Shown piece by piece: positions 17,733 to 26,425 of a DNA stretch of 64,000 nucleotides; within the stretch, counting starts at the first letter, position 1, and each line of letters begins with the position of its first letter. Under the pieces are notes generated by a model. That model was given only the letters and a program-made list of their open reading frames with translations. It searched no databases and was not told where the DNA came from. The DNA lies in the NCBI RefSeq assembly GCF_000769405.2, contig NZ_CP053439.1, positions 1,674,001-1,738,000 on the forward strand, written 5' to 3'. The translations under genes and the position numbers were made by a program. Source of the DNA: Rhizobium brockwellii. GTDB lineage: Bacteria; Pseudomonadota; Alphaproteobacteria; Rhizobiales; Rhizobiaceae.

Positions 17733-17986
17733 GCCAAGGCGGACCAGGGGTCGTCGGAAGACGTAGTCGGTCGAAGGAGGGTATGGCACAACAGTCGGCG
17801 AGACGGGGCCGGAAGAACCAGGGCTTTCCACCGTGCCGTGAGCACGCTGTCGTGAAGTGGTTCCGGTCCGCGAACTCCCATACGGGCCCGCAGCCTCCGG
17901 TGCTGCATCAGAGGCCGGACAGATGGCAGCATCCGACTACGTGCCAATCCCCCAAATACCACTTGCGTCTTTTGGGGCGTCCACAG
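17733..17986 (+). ncRNA. Candidate bridge RNA region of the IS1111-type element
   Basis: The 254-base right end has no gene. It shows small stems such as CGTC-GGAA-GACG (near 17,752-17,764) and GTGC-CGTGA-GCAC (near 17,833-17,845). It also contains TGTCGTGA at 17,848-17,855, identical to eight bases of the target immediately left of the insertion (16,622-16,629). Known IS1111-group elements encode a structured bridge RNA here whose loops match target and donor. The assignment is inference; no fold was computed. Confidence 0.45.
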
Positions 17987-18546
17987 ATGGAGATCGGTGA
18001 CAGCGGCGATCATCGCCGGCCAGGTCTCGGTCGGCGCGTGCTCGTCGGGCCGATAATAGCAGCGTGGATGGAAGCGAAGGTTTCCGGTTCCGCGTAAATC
18101 CGTAATGCCGCGTTCTCGTAAATACGCTTGCACGATTGTGCCCGTTATCGGCTGCGACATGCCGATGAGACGGCGCGCTGCTTCCGGCGAGCCGCTTGGT
18201 GCTGGCCGCTGGCGCTCCTGAAATCGTGGCCCCGGCTCGGGCGGCGGCATGCTGAGGAAGGTCCGAGCCTCGTCGGCCACGTCCTTGAAGTCGACCAGGC
18301 CGCAGCTTTCCCGGATGACGTCGAGGAGATCGCCGTGTTCGCCGGTGGCGGCGTCGGTCCATTTGCCCGCGACACCTTTGGGCGAATCCTTGAGCCGGAC
18401 ATACATCGAGCGGCCGGGCGTGTTGCGCACGTCGCCGATCAGCCAGTAGCGGCCCTCGCGACGTCCGCTCGACAGGTAGTGGCGGCACACCGCCTCGGCC
18501 TGCCGGCCGAGACTGCGCGCGAGATCGGAGGCGTCCTGCCGGGCCA

Positions 18547-21500
18547 TCACGCAGCCTCCCGCTCGGAGATGCGCGCGACGGGGAAGGTGTCGAGCAGCTT
18601 GGCGAGAATGGCAGGTCCCGACGTATCGACCGGCACGAAGAAGCGCAGCTTCCACGAGATGATCTCGCTGAACAGGCCATAGGCTCGCAGCCGATCGCGC
18701 ATCGCGTCGGTGAAGCCCGACAGTTCGATGCGGTTGGTTCCCATCAAACGGGCCCGGCGCAGCTGCATGCCCTCAGTGAGATCGAGGATGGTGGCGCCGT
18801 CGATCAGCGCTGTGAACGCGCCTTCCGGCGTCAGGGTGCTAGCTCCCATGGCGCCGGCGTTCGCGGCCCAGGCGGGGGAGACGCGGCGACCGATGATGCG
18901 CTCGCCCGCGTCGGTCTGGAGCCGGTAGACCCGCGTCGACTCGTTGGGCAGCCGCTTCCAAATCGGCAGCAGCAGGCCCGCGACGATGTGAATGGTGCTG
19001 TCGGAAAACTCCGGCACCTCGGCCAGCTCAGCGTCCCAGGCGGCCCCAAAACTGTCGCGATCGACTTCCTCCCAATGGCTCTCGCCCATCATGCGCAGCG
19101 GCGCGTAGTGCTGCTCCATCGGCCGGATCAGGCAGACGCGCCGTTCGATCTCGCCATCGTCGAGCATCATGGATGGTGCCGGGATCTGCACGGCGGCCCG
19201 GCCGGATCGGCCGTTGACGACGAGCCGCGCGCGGGGATCGGCGAGATGGTCGATCGCCATGTCCAGCGTGGTCGGCCGGTTGCGCTCGCGCCGCGTGATG
19301 TTGAGCAACCGCGTCTCCGCAGCCGTGCCCGGATGGGTATGGATCACTTGGCTGTCGGTGATGATGAAGCTTTCGGCCTGCAGCGTCTCCAACCCGAGAT
19401 CATAGACACCGCTGCGGATCGCGCCCTCGACCTTGGCGGTCAGCAGCTGTTCGAACGCCGTGAACAGGATGCCCTGCAACTCGATCGTCAGCGCCAGGAG
19501 CCTGTTGAGGAAGGTGGTGATCGGCGGCAGCTCGTCCTTGATGCCGGTGTCGTCCATCAGCTTCAGGCCGGTCGCCGACTCGAAGCGGTCGAGCGAGCAG
19601 CCGTCGACCTTGCCGCGCACTAGCAGAAGATAGAGCTGCCGGAGCGCATCGCGCCCATAGTGCGATTCCAGATTGTCCTCGGGCCGGAAGAGGCCCTGGC
19701 CGCCGGTCTGGCGTTGGCCGCGTGTGATCGCGCCGAGCGTGTCGAGCCGGCGCGCGATCGTCGAGAGGAAGCGCTTCTCGGCCTTCACGTCGGTGGCGAT
19801 CGGCCGAAACCGGGGCGGCTGTGCCTGGTTCGTCCGGTTGGTGCGACCCAGGCCCTGGATGGCGGCGTCGGCCTTCCAGCCCGGTTCGAGCAGATAGTGG
19901 ACGCGCAGGCGCTGGTTCCGCGCCGCGAGATCGGCGTGGTAGCTGCGGCCGGTGCCGCCGGCGTCCGAGAAGACGAGCACGCGCTTCTGGTCATCCATGA
20001 ACGCGGCGGCTTCGGCGAGATTGGCGGAGGCGGCTCGGTTCTCCACGGCAAGGCGGTCGCCCTTGCGCACCACGCGGCGCGAGCGGCCGGTCACCTCGGC
20101 CACCGTGTCGGAGCCGAAGCGCTGAACGATCTGGTCGAGCGCGCCGGGTACGGGCGTCATCGACGCGAGCCGCTCGATCAGCTCATCGCGCCGGGCGGCG
20201 GCCTCGCGGCTTTCGACGGGCTGGCCGTCGCGAAAGACGGGGCGCGATGACAGATTGCCCTCGTTGTCGGTGAACGGCTCGTAGAGCTGCACCGGGAAGG
20301 AATGCGCGAGGTAATCTAGGACATATTCGCGAGGAGTGATGTCCACCCGGACGTCGTTCCACTCCTCGGTCGGGATCTCGGCGAGGCGTCGTTCCATCAG
20401 CGCTTCGCCGGTCGAGACGATCTGGATCACAGCCGAATGGCCCTCGGCGAGGTCCTGCTCGATCGAGCGAACCAGCGTCGGCGTCTTCATGCTGGTCAGC
20501 AAATGCCCGAAGAAGCGCTGCTTGGCGCTTTCGAACGCCGAGCGTGCGGCCGATTTCGCCTGCCGGTTCAGCGTGCCGCTGTCGCCGGTGATGTTGGCGG
20601 CCTGCATCGCCGCGTCGAGATGGTTGTGAATGACGGCGAAGGCGCCGGCATAGGCGTCGTAGATGCGGGTCTGCTCAGGCGTAAGCTGGTGTTCGAGCAA
20701 TTCATATTCGACGCCGTCGTAGGACAGCGATCGTGATGTGTAGAGGCCGAGGGAGCGCAGATCGCGCGCCAGCACTTCCATGGCCGCGACCCCGCCATTC
20801 TCGACCGCCTCGACAAATTCCGCACGGTTCGCGAACGGGAAATCCTCGCCACCCCACAGGCCGAGCCGCTGGGCATAGGCGAGATTGTGGACGGTCGTGG
20901 CGCCGGTTGCAGAGACGTACACGACGCGCGCGTTCGGCAGGGCGTGCTGGAGGCGCAAGCCCGCACGGCCCTGCTGCGAGGGGGCGACATCGCCCCGTTC
21001 CCCCTTGCCGCCACCGGCGTTCTGCATGGCGTGGCTTTCGTCGAAAATGACCACTCCGTCGAAATCGGAGCCCAACCATTCGACGATCTGCTTGACCCGC
21101 GAAAGCTTCTCGCCGCGGTCGTCGGACCGTAGCGTGGCGTAGGTGGTGAAAAGGACGCCTTCGCCGAGACGGATCGGGGTGCCTTGCGGGAAGCGCGACA
21201 GCGGCGTGACCAGCAGCCGCTCCATGCCGAGCGCCGACCAGTCGCGCTGGGCGTCCTCGAGCAGCTTGTCGGACTTGGAGATCCAGACCGCCTTGCGCCG
21301 GCCCTGGAGCCAGTTGTCGAGGATGATCCCGGCCGACTGGCGGCCTTTGCCGGCGCCGGTGCCGTCGCCGAGCATGAAGCCCTTGCGGAAGCGGACGGCG
21401 TTTTTCGCATCGTCGGGCGCGGACGAGACGAGATCGCAGGTCTCGTCCACGGTCCAGGCGCCCGCGAGATATTCGGCATGGGACTCACCGGCATAGATCA

Positions 21501-22875
21501 CCGTCTCGAGCTGAGCGTCGGAGAGCACGCCATCGCTGACGATGTGGGCGGGGAGCAGCGGCCGATAGCTGGGCTTCGGCGGTGCGACCGACGCCATCGC
21601 GGCCGATTGCACCAGCTTGGTGGGATGCGGCTGAGCGTCGGGGACGCGGATCGACTGGAGCGCATAGGTCTCGTAGATCGAGTCCGACAGGCGACCACCC
21701 TCCGGCGGCTTCCAGTCGATCGTCTCATAATGGAGGAGCACGCCTTCGGGCTGGGCGATTCGGCGCGCGGGCGCTGCGGACGCGGCTTGGGCGAGATAGC
21801 CGCGCACGGTGCGGGGAGCGACCGCCGCGTCGGCGTGCGTTGTCGGTAGCAATACCGGCAACCTGGCCGGAACCTGCTGGTCGATCCATGCGAGCAACGT
21901 CGCAACATCTGGCGCGAGGCCGGCAGATTCCGGAAAGCATGCGGGATCGTCGGCCGGGGCCTTGTCGATGACGGTCAGGCGCGTCTCGATCGTCGTGCCA
22001 TGCTTGGCATAGACGGAGCCCGCAACGGCGGCTGTGAACACGACACGCCCGCGCTCCTGCAGGCGGATGAAGCCGTCGCGCCAGGCAGGCGCATCGGGTG
22101 AGAGGTTCGCGCCGGTGATCGCGACCAGGCGGCCGCCATCGGCGAGACGTGCCAGCGCCGAGGCGACATGGCGATAGGCGGCGTCAGCGACCCGCCCGGT
22201 GACGTTCGCCATCACGGAGAAGGGCGGGTTCATGAGGATGACGCTGGGAACGGCCGTCCGATCGAGATGATCGTCGATCTGGGCGCCATCGAAGCGCGTG
22301 ACGGGGATGGCCGGAAAGAGGGAGGTGAGGAGATCGGCGCGGGTTTCGGCAAGCTCGTTGAGGATGAGCGCGGAGCCCGTGATCTCAGCCAGGATCGCAA
22401 GCAGGCCGGTGCCGGTCGAAGGCTCCAGCACGCGGTCGGCCGGGGTCAGCGATGCTGCGGTCAGGGCGGCTAAACCGAGCGGGACCGGGGTCGAGAATTG
22501 CTGGAAAGCCTGCGCTTCCTCGGAGCGACGGGTGTGCGTCGGCAAAAGGCTGACGATCTTGGTCAGCGCGGAAAGGCGTGAAGCCGGCGAAGCGGCTTTG
22601 CGGAAAAGCGCCTTCCCGTATTTGCGCAGGAACAGGACGGTCGCGACCTCGCAGGCGTCATAGGCCGTCTTCCAGTCCCATGCGCCGGCAGCGTCGGACG
22701 CGCCGAAGGCCGCTTCCATGGCGGTGCGCAGTGACCCTGCGTCGACCGCTCGGCCCTGTTCAAGATGAGGGAGGAGATGCTCGGCGGCGGCCAGCACGGC
22801 GGAGGCCGGCGGCGGCGCTGGCGCGAGCGGGAGCGAGACTGCCGGGGCGGCAGCCGGAAGCGGAGCGTGGAGCAT
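18547..22875 (-). CDS. Giant methyltransferase-like/strawberry-notch helicase protein
   Basis: A 1,442-residue protein of the strawberry-notch-like family carried by alphaproteobacterial ICEs and plasmids. Residues about 150-330 look like an N6-adenine methyltransferase core: LEPSTGTGLLAILAE (SAM site) and ILMNPPFSV (NPPF, about 211). From about 480 follows a superfamily 2 helicase: Walker A variant GDGTGAGKGRQ (about 503), DESH box in VVIFDESHAMQN (about 610), and GRTNRTNQ motif VI (about 1,008). The C-terminal 400 residues form the family-specific helicase part. Function in ICE biology is unknown. The start at 22,875 fits the spacing to the shared leader upstream. Its stop overlaps the Toprim gene start. 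Confidence 0.9.
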   Translation of the reverse strand: MLHAPLPAAAPAVSLPLAPAPPPASAVLAAAEHLLPHLEQGRAVDAGSLRTAMEAAFGASDAAGAWDWKTAYDACEVATVLFLRKYGKALFRKAASPASRLSALTKIVSLLPTHTRRSEEAQAFQQFSTPVPLGLAALTAASLTPADRVLEPSTGTGLLAILAEITGSALILNELAETRADLLTSLFPAIPVTRFDGAQIDDHLDRTAVPSVILMNPPFSVMANVTGRVADAAYRHVASALARLADGGRLVAITGANLSPDAPAWRDGFIRLQERGRVVFTAAVAGSVYAKHGTTIETRLTVIDKAPADDPACFPESAGLAPDVATLLAWIDQQVPARLPVLLPTTHADAAVAPRTVRGYLAQAASAAPARRIAQPEGVLLHYETIDWKPPEGGRLSDSIYETYALQSIRVPDAQPHPTKLVQSAAMASVAPPKPSYRPLLPAHIVSDGVLSDAQLETVIYAGESHAEYLAGAWTVDETCDLVSSAPDDAKNAVRFRKGFMLGDGTGAGKGRQSAGIILDNWLQGRRKAVWISKSDKLLEDAQRDWSALGMERLLVTPLSRFPQGTPIRLGEGVLFTTYATLRSDDRGEKLSRVKQIVEWLGSDFDGVVIFDESHAMQNAGGGKGERGDVAPSQQGRAGLRLQHALPNARVVYVSATGATTVHNLAYAQRLGLWGGEDFPFANRAEFVEAVENGGVAAMEVLARDLRSLGLYTSRSLSYDGVEYELLEHQLTPEQTRIYDAYAGAFAVIHNHLDAAMQAANITGDSGTLNRQAKSAARSAFESAKQRFFGHLLTSMKTPTLVRSIEQDLAEGHSAVIQIVSTGEALMERRLAEIPTEEWNDVRVDITPREYVLDYLAHSFPVQLYEPFTDNEGNLSSRPVFRDGQPVESREAAARRDELIERLASMTPVPGALDQIVQRFGSDTVAEVTGRSRRVVRKGDRLAVENRAASANLAEAAAFMDDQKRVLVFSDAGGTGRSYHADLAARNQRLRVHYLLEPGWKADAAIQGLGRTNRTNQAQPPRFRPIATDVKAEKRFLSTIARRLDTLGAITRGQRQTGGQGLFRPEDNLESHYGRDALRQLYLLLVRGKVDGCSLDRFESATGLKLMDDTGIKDELPPITTFLNRLLALTIELQGILFTAFEQLLTAKVEGAIRSGVYDLGLETLQAESFIITDSQVIHTHPGTAAETRLLNITRRERNRPTTLDMAIDHLADPRARLVVNGRSGRAAVQIPAPSMMLDDGEIERRVCLIRPMEQHYAPLRMMGESHWEEVDRDSFGAAWDAELAEVPEFSDSTIHIVAGLLLPIWKRLPNESTRVYRLQTDAGERIIGRRVSPAWAANAGAMGASTLTPEGAFTALIDGATILDLTEGMQLRRARLMGTNRIELSGFTDAMRDRLRAYGLFSEIISWKLRFFVPVDTSGPAILAKLLDTFPVARISEREAA

Positions 22876-22887
22876 GATAGAGACCTC

Positions 22888-22975
22888 GGAGAGCGGAGAC
22901 GGGACGAGCCGGCCCGGCGCTCTCTCTCGACCGGACGGGCTCAAACCCGTCCCGGCCATCCTCTCACTCTGGCGC
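22888..22975 (-). promoter_or_regulatory. Structured leader of the strawberry-notch gene (variant copy)
   Basis: Between the ATG at 22,875 and 22,975 the sequence resembles the leaders of parB and the DUF932 gene. It has outer GACGGG (22,898-22,903) and CCCGTC (22,946-22,951) arms on the plus strand, a CT-rich loop CTCTCTCT between them (GAGAGAGA on the transcript), and CTCTCACTCT at 22,961-22,970. A second GACGGG at 22,934 could make an alternative stem with CCCGTC. This copy is longer and its inner stem is less perfect. Confidence 0.5.
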
Positions 22976-23103
22976 GGGCTGGGCCCGGCTCATCGCGCCG
23001 CCTTTCGGCGGCGGCGATCTGACGCTAAACTCTCCCGGGAAAAGAAGCCGCGGCGCCTCAGCTCGCTGGAGTTCGCCGTGCCGGTAAGGAAGAGGCAGGC
23101 GAG

Positions 23104-23460
23104 ATGAAGGGAAGCGCGATCGGCATTATTGCGGCGGGTTGCCTGGCGGTCGGGTTTGGCACGGGGTTTGTCCTGCGGCCTGTGATTGCGCCGGTGTCCG
23201 CGTCGCCGGCTGTCGCGGCCGGGGTCGCGCTGCCGACGGAGGGTGAGGCGACGGCGGCGGTCCGGCGTCACCGCCTGTTCACGGGACCGCTGACCAATGC
23301 GACGCTGAAGCTCGGCGACTGTTCGCCGGGAGGCGTCGGCCCGGGCGTGACCTGCATGACGCAGATCGTGATGGATTCGACGAAGCCAAAAGCGACGCCG
23401 CAGAACCGGCCGATCGGCTTCGCCCGCGTCAATGGTCAGTGGGAGGTCGCGGTTTGGTAG
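23104..23460 (+). CDS. Hypothetical exported or membrane-anchored protein
   Basis: A 118-residue protein with one N-terminal hydrophobic segment (IGIIAAGCLAVGFGTGFVL) that could be a signal anchor; the Cys in this segment does not make a clear lipobox. The rest is soluble, with two Cys (GDCSPGG, VTCMTQ) and a C-terminal FARVNGQWEVAVW strand. No family is recognised. It is transcribed away from the strawberry-notch gene, with a GAGGCAGGCGAG ribosome site before the ATG. Similar small exported proteins occur at this position in relatives, but the role is unknown. Confidence 0.65.
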   Translation: MKGSAIGIIAAGCLAVGFGTGFVLRPVIAPVSASPAVAAGVALPTEGEATAAVRRHRLFTGPLTNATLKLGDCSPGGVGPGVTCMTQIVMDSTKPKATPQNRPIGFARVNGQWEVAVW

Positions 23461-23726
23461 ACTGCAGAGATGATCTCTAAATCAGACTCGCATGACGCCG
23501 AAGCTTGAAACGTCTGCGCGCGAACTCCATATCCCAAGACATTCAGGGTCGCCGCAAATAACGCGGCATTGAGAAGAACCGCCTGCAGCAAGAGCTGTAG
23601 TAGCTGAACTGCCCGGTCAACGGGCCGCCGCTGATCTGTCCCGCACTTGCGCGGGCGGGTCTCGGCTGTGCGGTTCACCGATCCCGTAAACACCATTGAA
23701 CCGCTTCACTAGCGAAGGAGGTTCTG

Positions 23727-24065
23727 ATGGCTCAGATCCTAAAATTTCCATCTAAGAAGATTGAACCGGTCACAATCAGGTCCCGGCTAAAGCATCGCGT
23801 CGCTGTCGAAATTCTCGACGACGTGCGGCCAAGGCGCACGCGCTGGATCGTGCAATTCGAGATCCAGGAGGCTGCGGGTTACGACGCCTTGAAGGGGTTC
23901 AAGGATGCTGCGGTTGCCGTCGGATATCGTCACCGCTTTTGGGTGAGCGGGACGCATCCCCTGCGGCAGTTCGTGGCGGAGACGGCTGGACTTGTCGCAA
24001 CTGGGAAGGTCGCCCTCTGGGTGGACGGTGTGCGAGTGCAGCCGCGCATTAAGCGCAGCGCATAA
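23727..24065 (+). CDS. Hypothetical protein (112 aa)
   Basis: A soluble, basic 112-residue protein beginning MAQILKFPSKKIEP. It has a predicted alpha/beta composition (RWIVQFEIQEAAGYDALKGFKDAAVAVGY) and no recognised family. The start is well supported by a perfect AAGGAGG ribosome site at 23,714-23,720. It converges on parB, and the strong hairpin at 24,069-24,101 begins at its stop codon, so it may end both transcripts. The 266 bases before it hold no supported gene; a minus-strand frame there lacks a ribosome site. Confidence 0.7.
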   Translation: MAQILKFPSKKIEPVTIRSRLKHRVAVEILDDVRPRRTRWIVQFEIQEAAGYDALKGFKDAAVAVGYRHRFWVSGTHPLRQFVAETAGLVATGKVALWVDGVRVQPRIKRSA

Positions 24066-24101
24066 AAAAGGGGCTGGAGCGCGCTCGTCGCTCCAGCCCC
24101 T
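24064..24101 (-). terminator. Strong intrinsic terminator after parB
   Basis: A perfect 13-bp stem AGGGGCTGGAGCG / CGCTCCAGCCCCT with a 7-base loop spans 24,069-24,101. On the minus strand it is followed by six T residues (A64-A69 on the plus strand), the full form of a Rho-independent terminator for parB. It starts four bases beyond the parB stop codon and overlaps the end of the convergent gene. Confidence 0.9.
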
Positions 24102-24104
24102 AGC

Positions 24105-26252
24105 TCACTCGGCCGCTACGAGGTGGTGTTCATCGTCTTCGCCATCGGCTGTGATTTCCTCGTCGTCGTCGGCGAGGAAGTCGGGCAGCTCAGCTCCTTC
24201 GTCCTTGCCGCTGGCGTCGGTGTCCGGTGTGGCCGCCTCGGGCTCAGCGACCAGGCGCAACGGCTCCGGCAACCAGCCGGTGTCCGCCAGCAGGCGTTCT
24301 GCCTCCTTGGCCATATCACCCTTCTTCATATGGTCGATGAGCTGCGCGGCCTGGTCGCCGGCGCCTTCGCGGACTGCCTGAAGGATGCGGGGCTTGGTGA
24401 CGCGGCCCAGATAGTTGCCAACCGTCGGACGCCAGCCGACGTCCACCATGTCAAGGCCGGTGGCGCGCGCCAGTCGGTCCGCCTGGCCGAGCCGCATGTC
24501 GAGGCCATGCTGCGAGACGCCGTTGCCGCCGTAAGGGTTCGGCTTTTCGTAGAGCGCGTTGACGCCGTAGCTGACGCAATGGGCCAGGAGCGCTATGCGG
24601 CTGGCGTCATCGAGCGCCGTCAGCCAGTCCCAGAGCGCGCCGTCCTCTGCGGGAATGTCGCCCGCCCAGGCTTCGTGACGACCGTGCACTGCGCGAGCAG
24701 ACGGGCTGTCCTTCAACCCATCGTCCTGCACCGGGAAGAAGACGTGGCTGACGGAGGCCTCCATCGCGCCCTTGTACATGCGGTGCTGGAAGGCGTCGGA
24801 GACCAGCTTGTGCAGGAGCGCGGTCATGGCGACGTGCGGATTGTCGGCCAGCGCATTGCGCAGCGCCAGCGTGCGATGGGCCGTCAGCTCGGTGACGAGG
24901 CGATCGGGCAGCGGCTTGATCGCATCGTCCTCGTCGTCCTCCGGCTCGGCGGGCTGGCCGCCGATCATGATGACGGCCCGCTGCACGGCCGGTTCGGCCG
25001 GATCGCCGCCGACTTCCACATCGCCGCCGGCTTCCACGCCAATCTCGCCCTCGGGGAGGATCGGTGCTTCATCCTCGGAACGGACATAGCCGCGATCGAT
25101 GTCGAGACTGCCGTCATGGGCGATGCTGATGAAGACGCCCGCGCGAGCGATATCATCGGTCTCGTAACGGACCGGTCGCGACTCGAGGGCGACGAGCGCC
25201 GTCTCGATCTCACCGAGCCGCTGGTCGACCTCGTCCGGCAGCTCGTCGGCGTCCTGATATTCGGCCTCGAGCTTCTGCTGCTCCCCGGTTAGGGCGTCGA
25301 TCGTCGCCTGTTCCTCGGTCGTAAGGTCGAGGGCCTCGCCCTGCAGTTCACGCAGGCCGCGGGTCGCGTCATAAGGGAAGCTGACAGCGACCTCGATCCA
25401 CTTCCAGCCTTCGGCGGCGACCTCGTCGGCGGTGGCCTTCAGCTTCTCAGCGGCCAAGCGGTCGAGCAGCGCCGGATCCTGCAGCCAGCCGCCATCGTCG
25501 GACTGGAAGAGATCGCGCATGGTGACACCGCCGGCGGCCTCATAGGCGTCGAGGCCGACAAAGACGGCGCGCTTGTCGGAGGCGCGCACCGTGGTCTCGG
25601 TGAGCATGCGACGGATCTGATAGGGCTCCTTCGACCAGGCGTCCTTAATCGCGTCCCAGACCTGTTCCTGGCGGGCGTGGTCGTTCGACACGGTGAAGGC
25701 CATGAGCTGCTCCAGCGTCATGCCGTCCTCGGCATAGACGTCGAGCAGCGCGGGCGATGCCGATGCCAGACGCAGCCGCTGTTTCACGACGGCGACCTGC
25801 ACGAAGAATGCGGCCGCGATTTCCTCCTCGGTCATGCCCTTGTCACGCATGTCTTGGAAGGCGCGGAACTGATCCAGCGGATGCAGTGGGGCGCGCTCGA
25901 TATTCTCGGCCAGCGACACCTCCTCGGGGAGGATGGCGCCATCGCGCTCCCGGACAATGCAGGGCACGGGCGCGACCTTGGCGAGGCGCTTCTGCTTCAC
26001 CAGCATCTCAAGCGCACGGAAGCGCCGGCCGCCGGCCGGAACCTCGAACATGCCGGTCTCAGCGCCCACGGCGTCGATCACCGGGAAGACGCTGAGGCTC
26101 TGGATCAGGCCGCGTCGGGCGATCGAGGCCGCAAGATCCTCGATCGAGACGCCGGCCTTCACGCGCCGGACGTTGGACTGGCTGAGCACCAGCTTGGTGA
26201 AGGGGATGTCGCGCGAGGACGACAGGATGATCTTCTGAACAGCAGTAGCCAT
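24105..26252 (-). CDS. parB: Large ParB/RepB-like nuclease-domain protein
   Basis: A 715-residue protein with an N-terminal ParB domain: QSNVRRVKAGVSIEDLAASI, GGRRFRALE at 74-82, and the AENIERAPLHPLDQFRAF box at about 114-131. A ParB-type HTH region follows (MTEEEIAAAFFVQVAVVKQRLRLA). It is about twice the length of chromosomal ParB. The rest has a long charged, coiled-coil-like middle (about 300-360), an acidic stretch (about 395-450), and a C-terminal domain of unknown function ending in Asp/Glu repeats. It is probably a partition or regulatory protein partner to ParA. A structured leader precedes it and a strong terminator follows it, so it is its own transcript. Confidence 0.9.
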   Translation of the reverse strand: MATAVQKIILSSSRDIPFTKLVLSQSNVRRVKAGVSIEDLAASIARRGLIQSLSVFPVIDAVGAETGMFEVPAGGRRFRALEMLVKQKRLAKVAPVPCIVRERDGAILPEEVSLAENIERAPLHPLDQFRAFQDMRDKGMTEEEIAAAFFVQVAVVKQRLRLASASPALLDVYAEDGMTLEQLMAFTVSNDHARQEQVWDAIKDAWSKEPYQIRRMLTETTVRASDKRAVFVGLDAYEAAGGVTMRDLFQSDDGGWLQDPALLDRLAAEKLKATADEVAAEGWKWIEVAVSFPYDATRGLRELQGEALDLTTEEQATIDALTGEQQKLEAEYQDADELPDEVDQRLGEIETALVALESRPVRYETDDIARAGVFISIAHDGSLDIDRGYVRSEDEAPILPEGEIGVEAGGDVEVGGDPAEPAVQRAVIMIGGQPAEPEDDEDDAIKPLPDRLVTELTAHRTLALRNALADNPHVAMTALLHKLVSDAFQHRMYKGAMEASVSHVFFPVQDDGLKDSPSARAVHGRHEAWAGDIPAEDGALWDWLTALDDASRIALLAHCVSYGVNALYEKPNPYGGNGVSQHGLDMRLGQADRLARATGLDMVDVGWRPTVGNYLGRVTKPRILQAVREGAGDQAAQLIDHMKKGDMAKEAERLLADTGWLPEPLRLVAEPEAATPDTDASGKDEGAELPDFLADDDEEITADGEDDEHHLVAAE

Positions 26253-26260
26253 CGGGATTT

Positions 26261-26349
26261 ACTCCGCGACGGGCGCCGAGAGCCTCTCTCTCAACCTCCA
26301 ACCCGTCACAAAGCGAAGCGCCGCCCTCTTCCTCTAAAGGGGGCGGCGC
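26261..26349 (-). promoter_or_regulatory. Structured leader of parB
   Basis: On the transcript strand the leader has an outer stem made of GACGGG and CCCGTC (plus-strand arms 26,268-26,273 and 26,302-26,307). Inside it lies a hairpin GAGAG-AGAGG-CTCTC (26,278-26,292). Further upstream lies CCTCTTCCTCT-AAAGGGGGCG and another hairpin with arms GCGCCGCCC (26,318-26,326) and GGGCGGCGC (26,341-26,349). The same arrangement precedes the DUF932 gene, with one compensatory base-pair change in the inner stem. The last element could instead end the DUF932 transcript, although it lacks a clear T-run. Confidence 0.6.
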
Positions 26350-26425
26350 CACGGACCGTGGACCAGAGAAACACGGAAGCGCAAAGCCGGAGGCACGGAA
26401 AACCGCTTTCCCGGCTTCGCGGAAA

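Larger units (their letters stand above)
16631..17986 (+). mobile_element. IS110-family (IS1111-like) insertion sequence
   Basis: The element is about 1,356 bases and carries one DEDD-type transposase. The boundary is set by re-joining the broken Toprim frame. Near the two ends lie inverted copies of TGGACGCCCC (16,635-16,644 and, inverted, 17,974-17,983), which are the subterminal inverted repeats that mark the IS1111 group. AT dinucleotides flank it on both sides (16,629-16,630 and 17,987-17,988). Only about 70 bases precede the transposase, but about 254 follow it, the long right end being typical of IS1111-type elements that encode their bridge RNA there. Confidence 0.88.
16149..18547 (-). 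pseudogene. Toprim/primase-like gene interrupted by an IS110-family element
   Basis: The N-terminal part starts with the ATG at 18,547, which overlaps the strawberry-notch stop (TGATG), and reads through GRYWLIGDVRNTPGRSMYVRL to MIAAVTDLH near 17,987. The C-terminal part resumes as HDKITGAHRTWLDP near 16,628. It contains the Toprim pieces EGIETVLSLRQ and LYIVRDNDPAGDGA and stops at 16,149. Removing 16,631-17,986 and one AT copy rejoins the two in frame as DLHHDKITGAHRTW. The intact protein would be about 340 residues, like ICE-borne DUF7146/Toprim proteins, possibly with primase-like activity. As it stands the gene is very probably inactive. Confidence 0.9.

Noticed and set aside
23461..23726. 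A minus-strand 86-codon frame before the 23,727 gene
   Set aside because: No ribosome site, no domain, and the stretch reads as the leader of the well-supported plus-strand gene.
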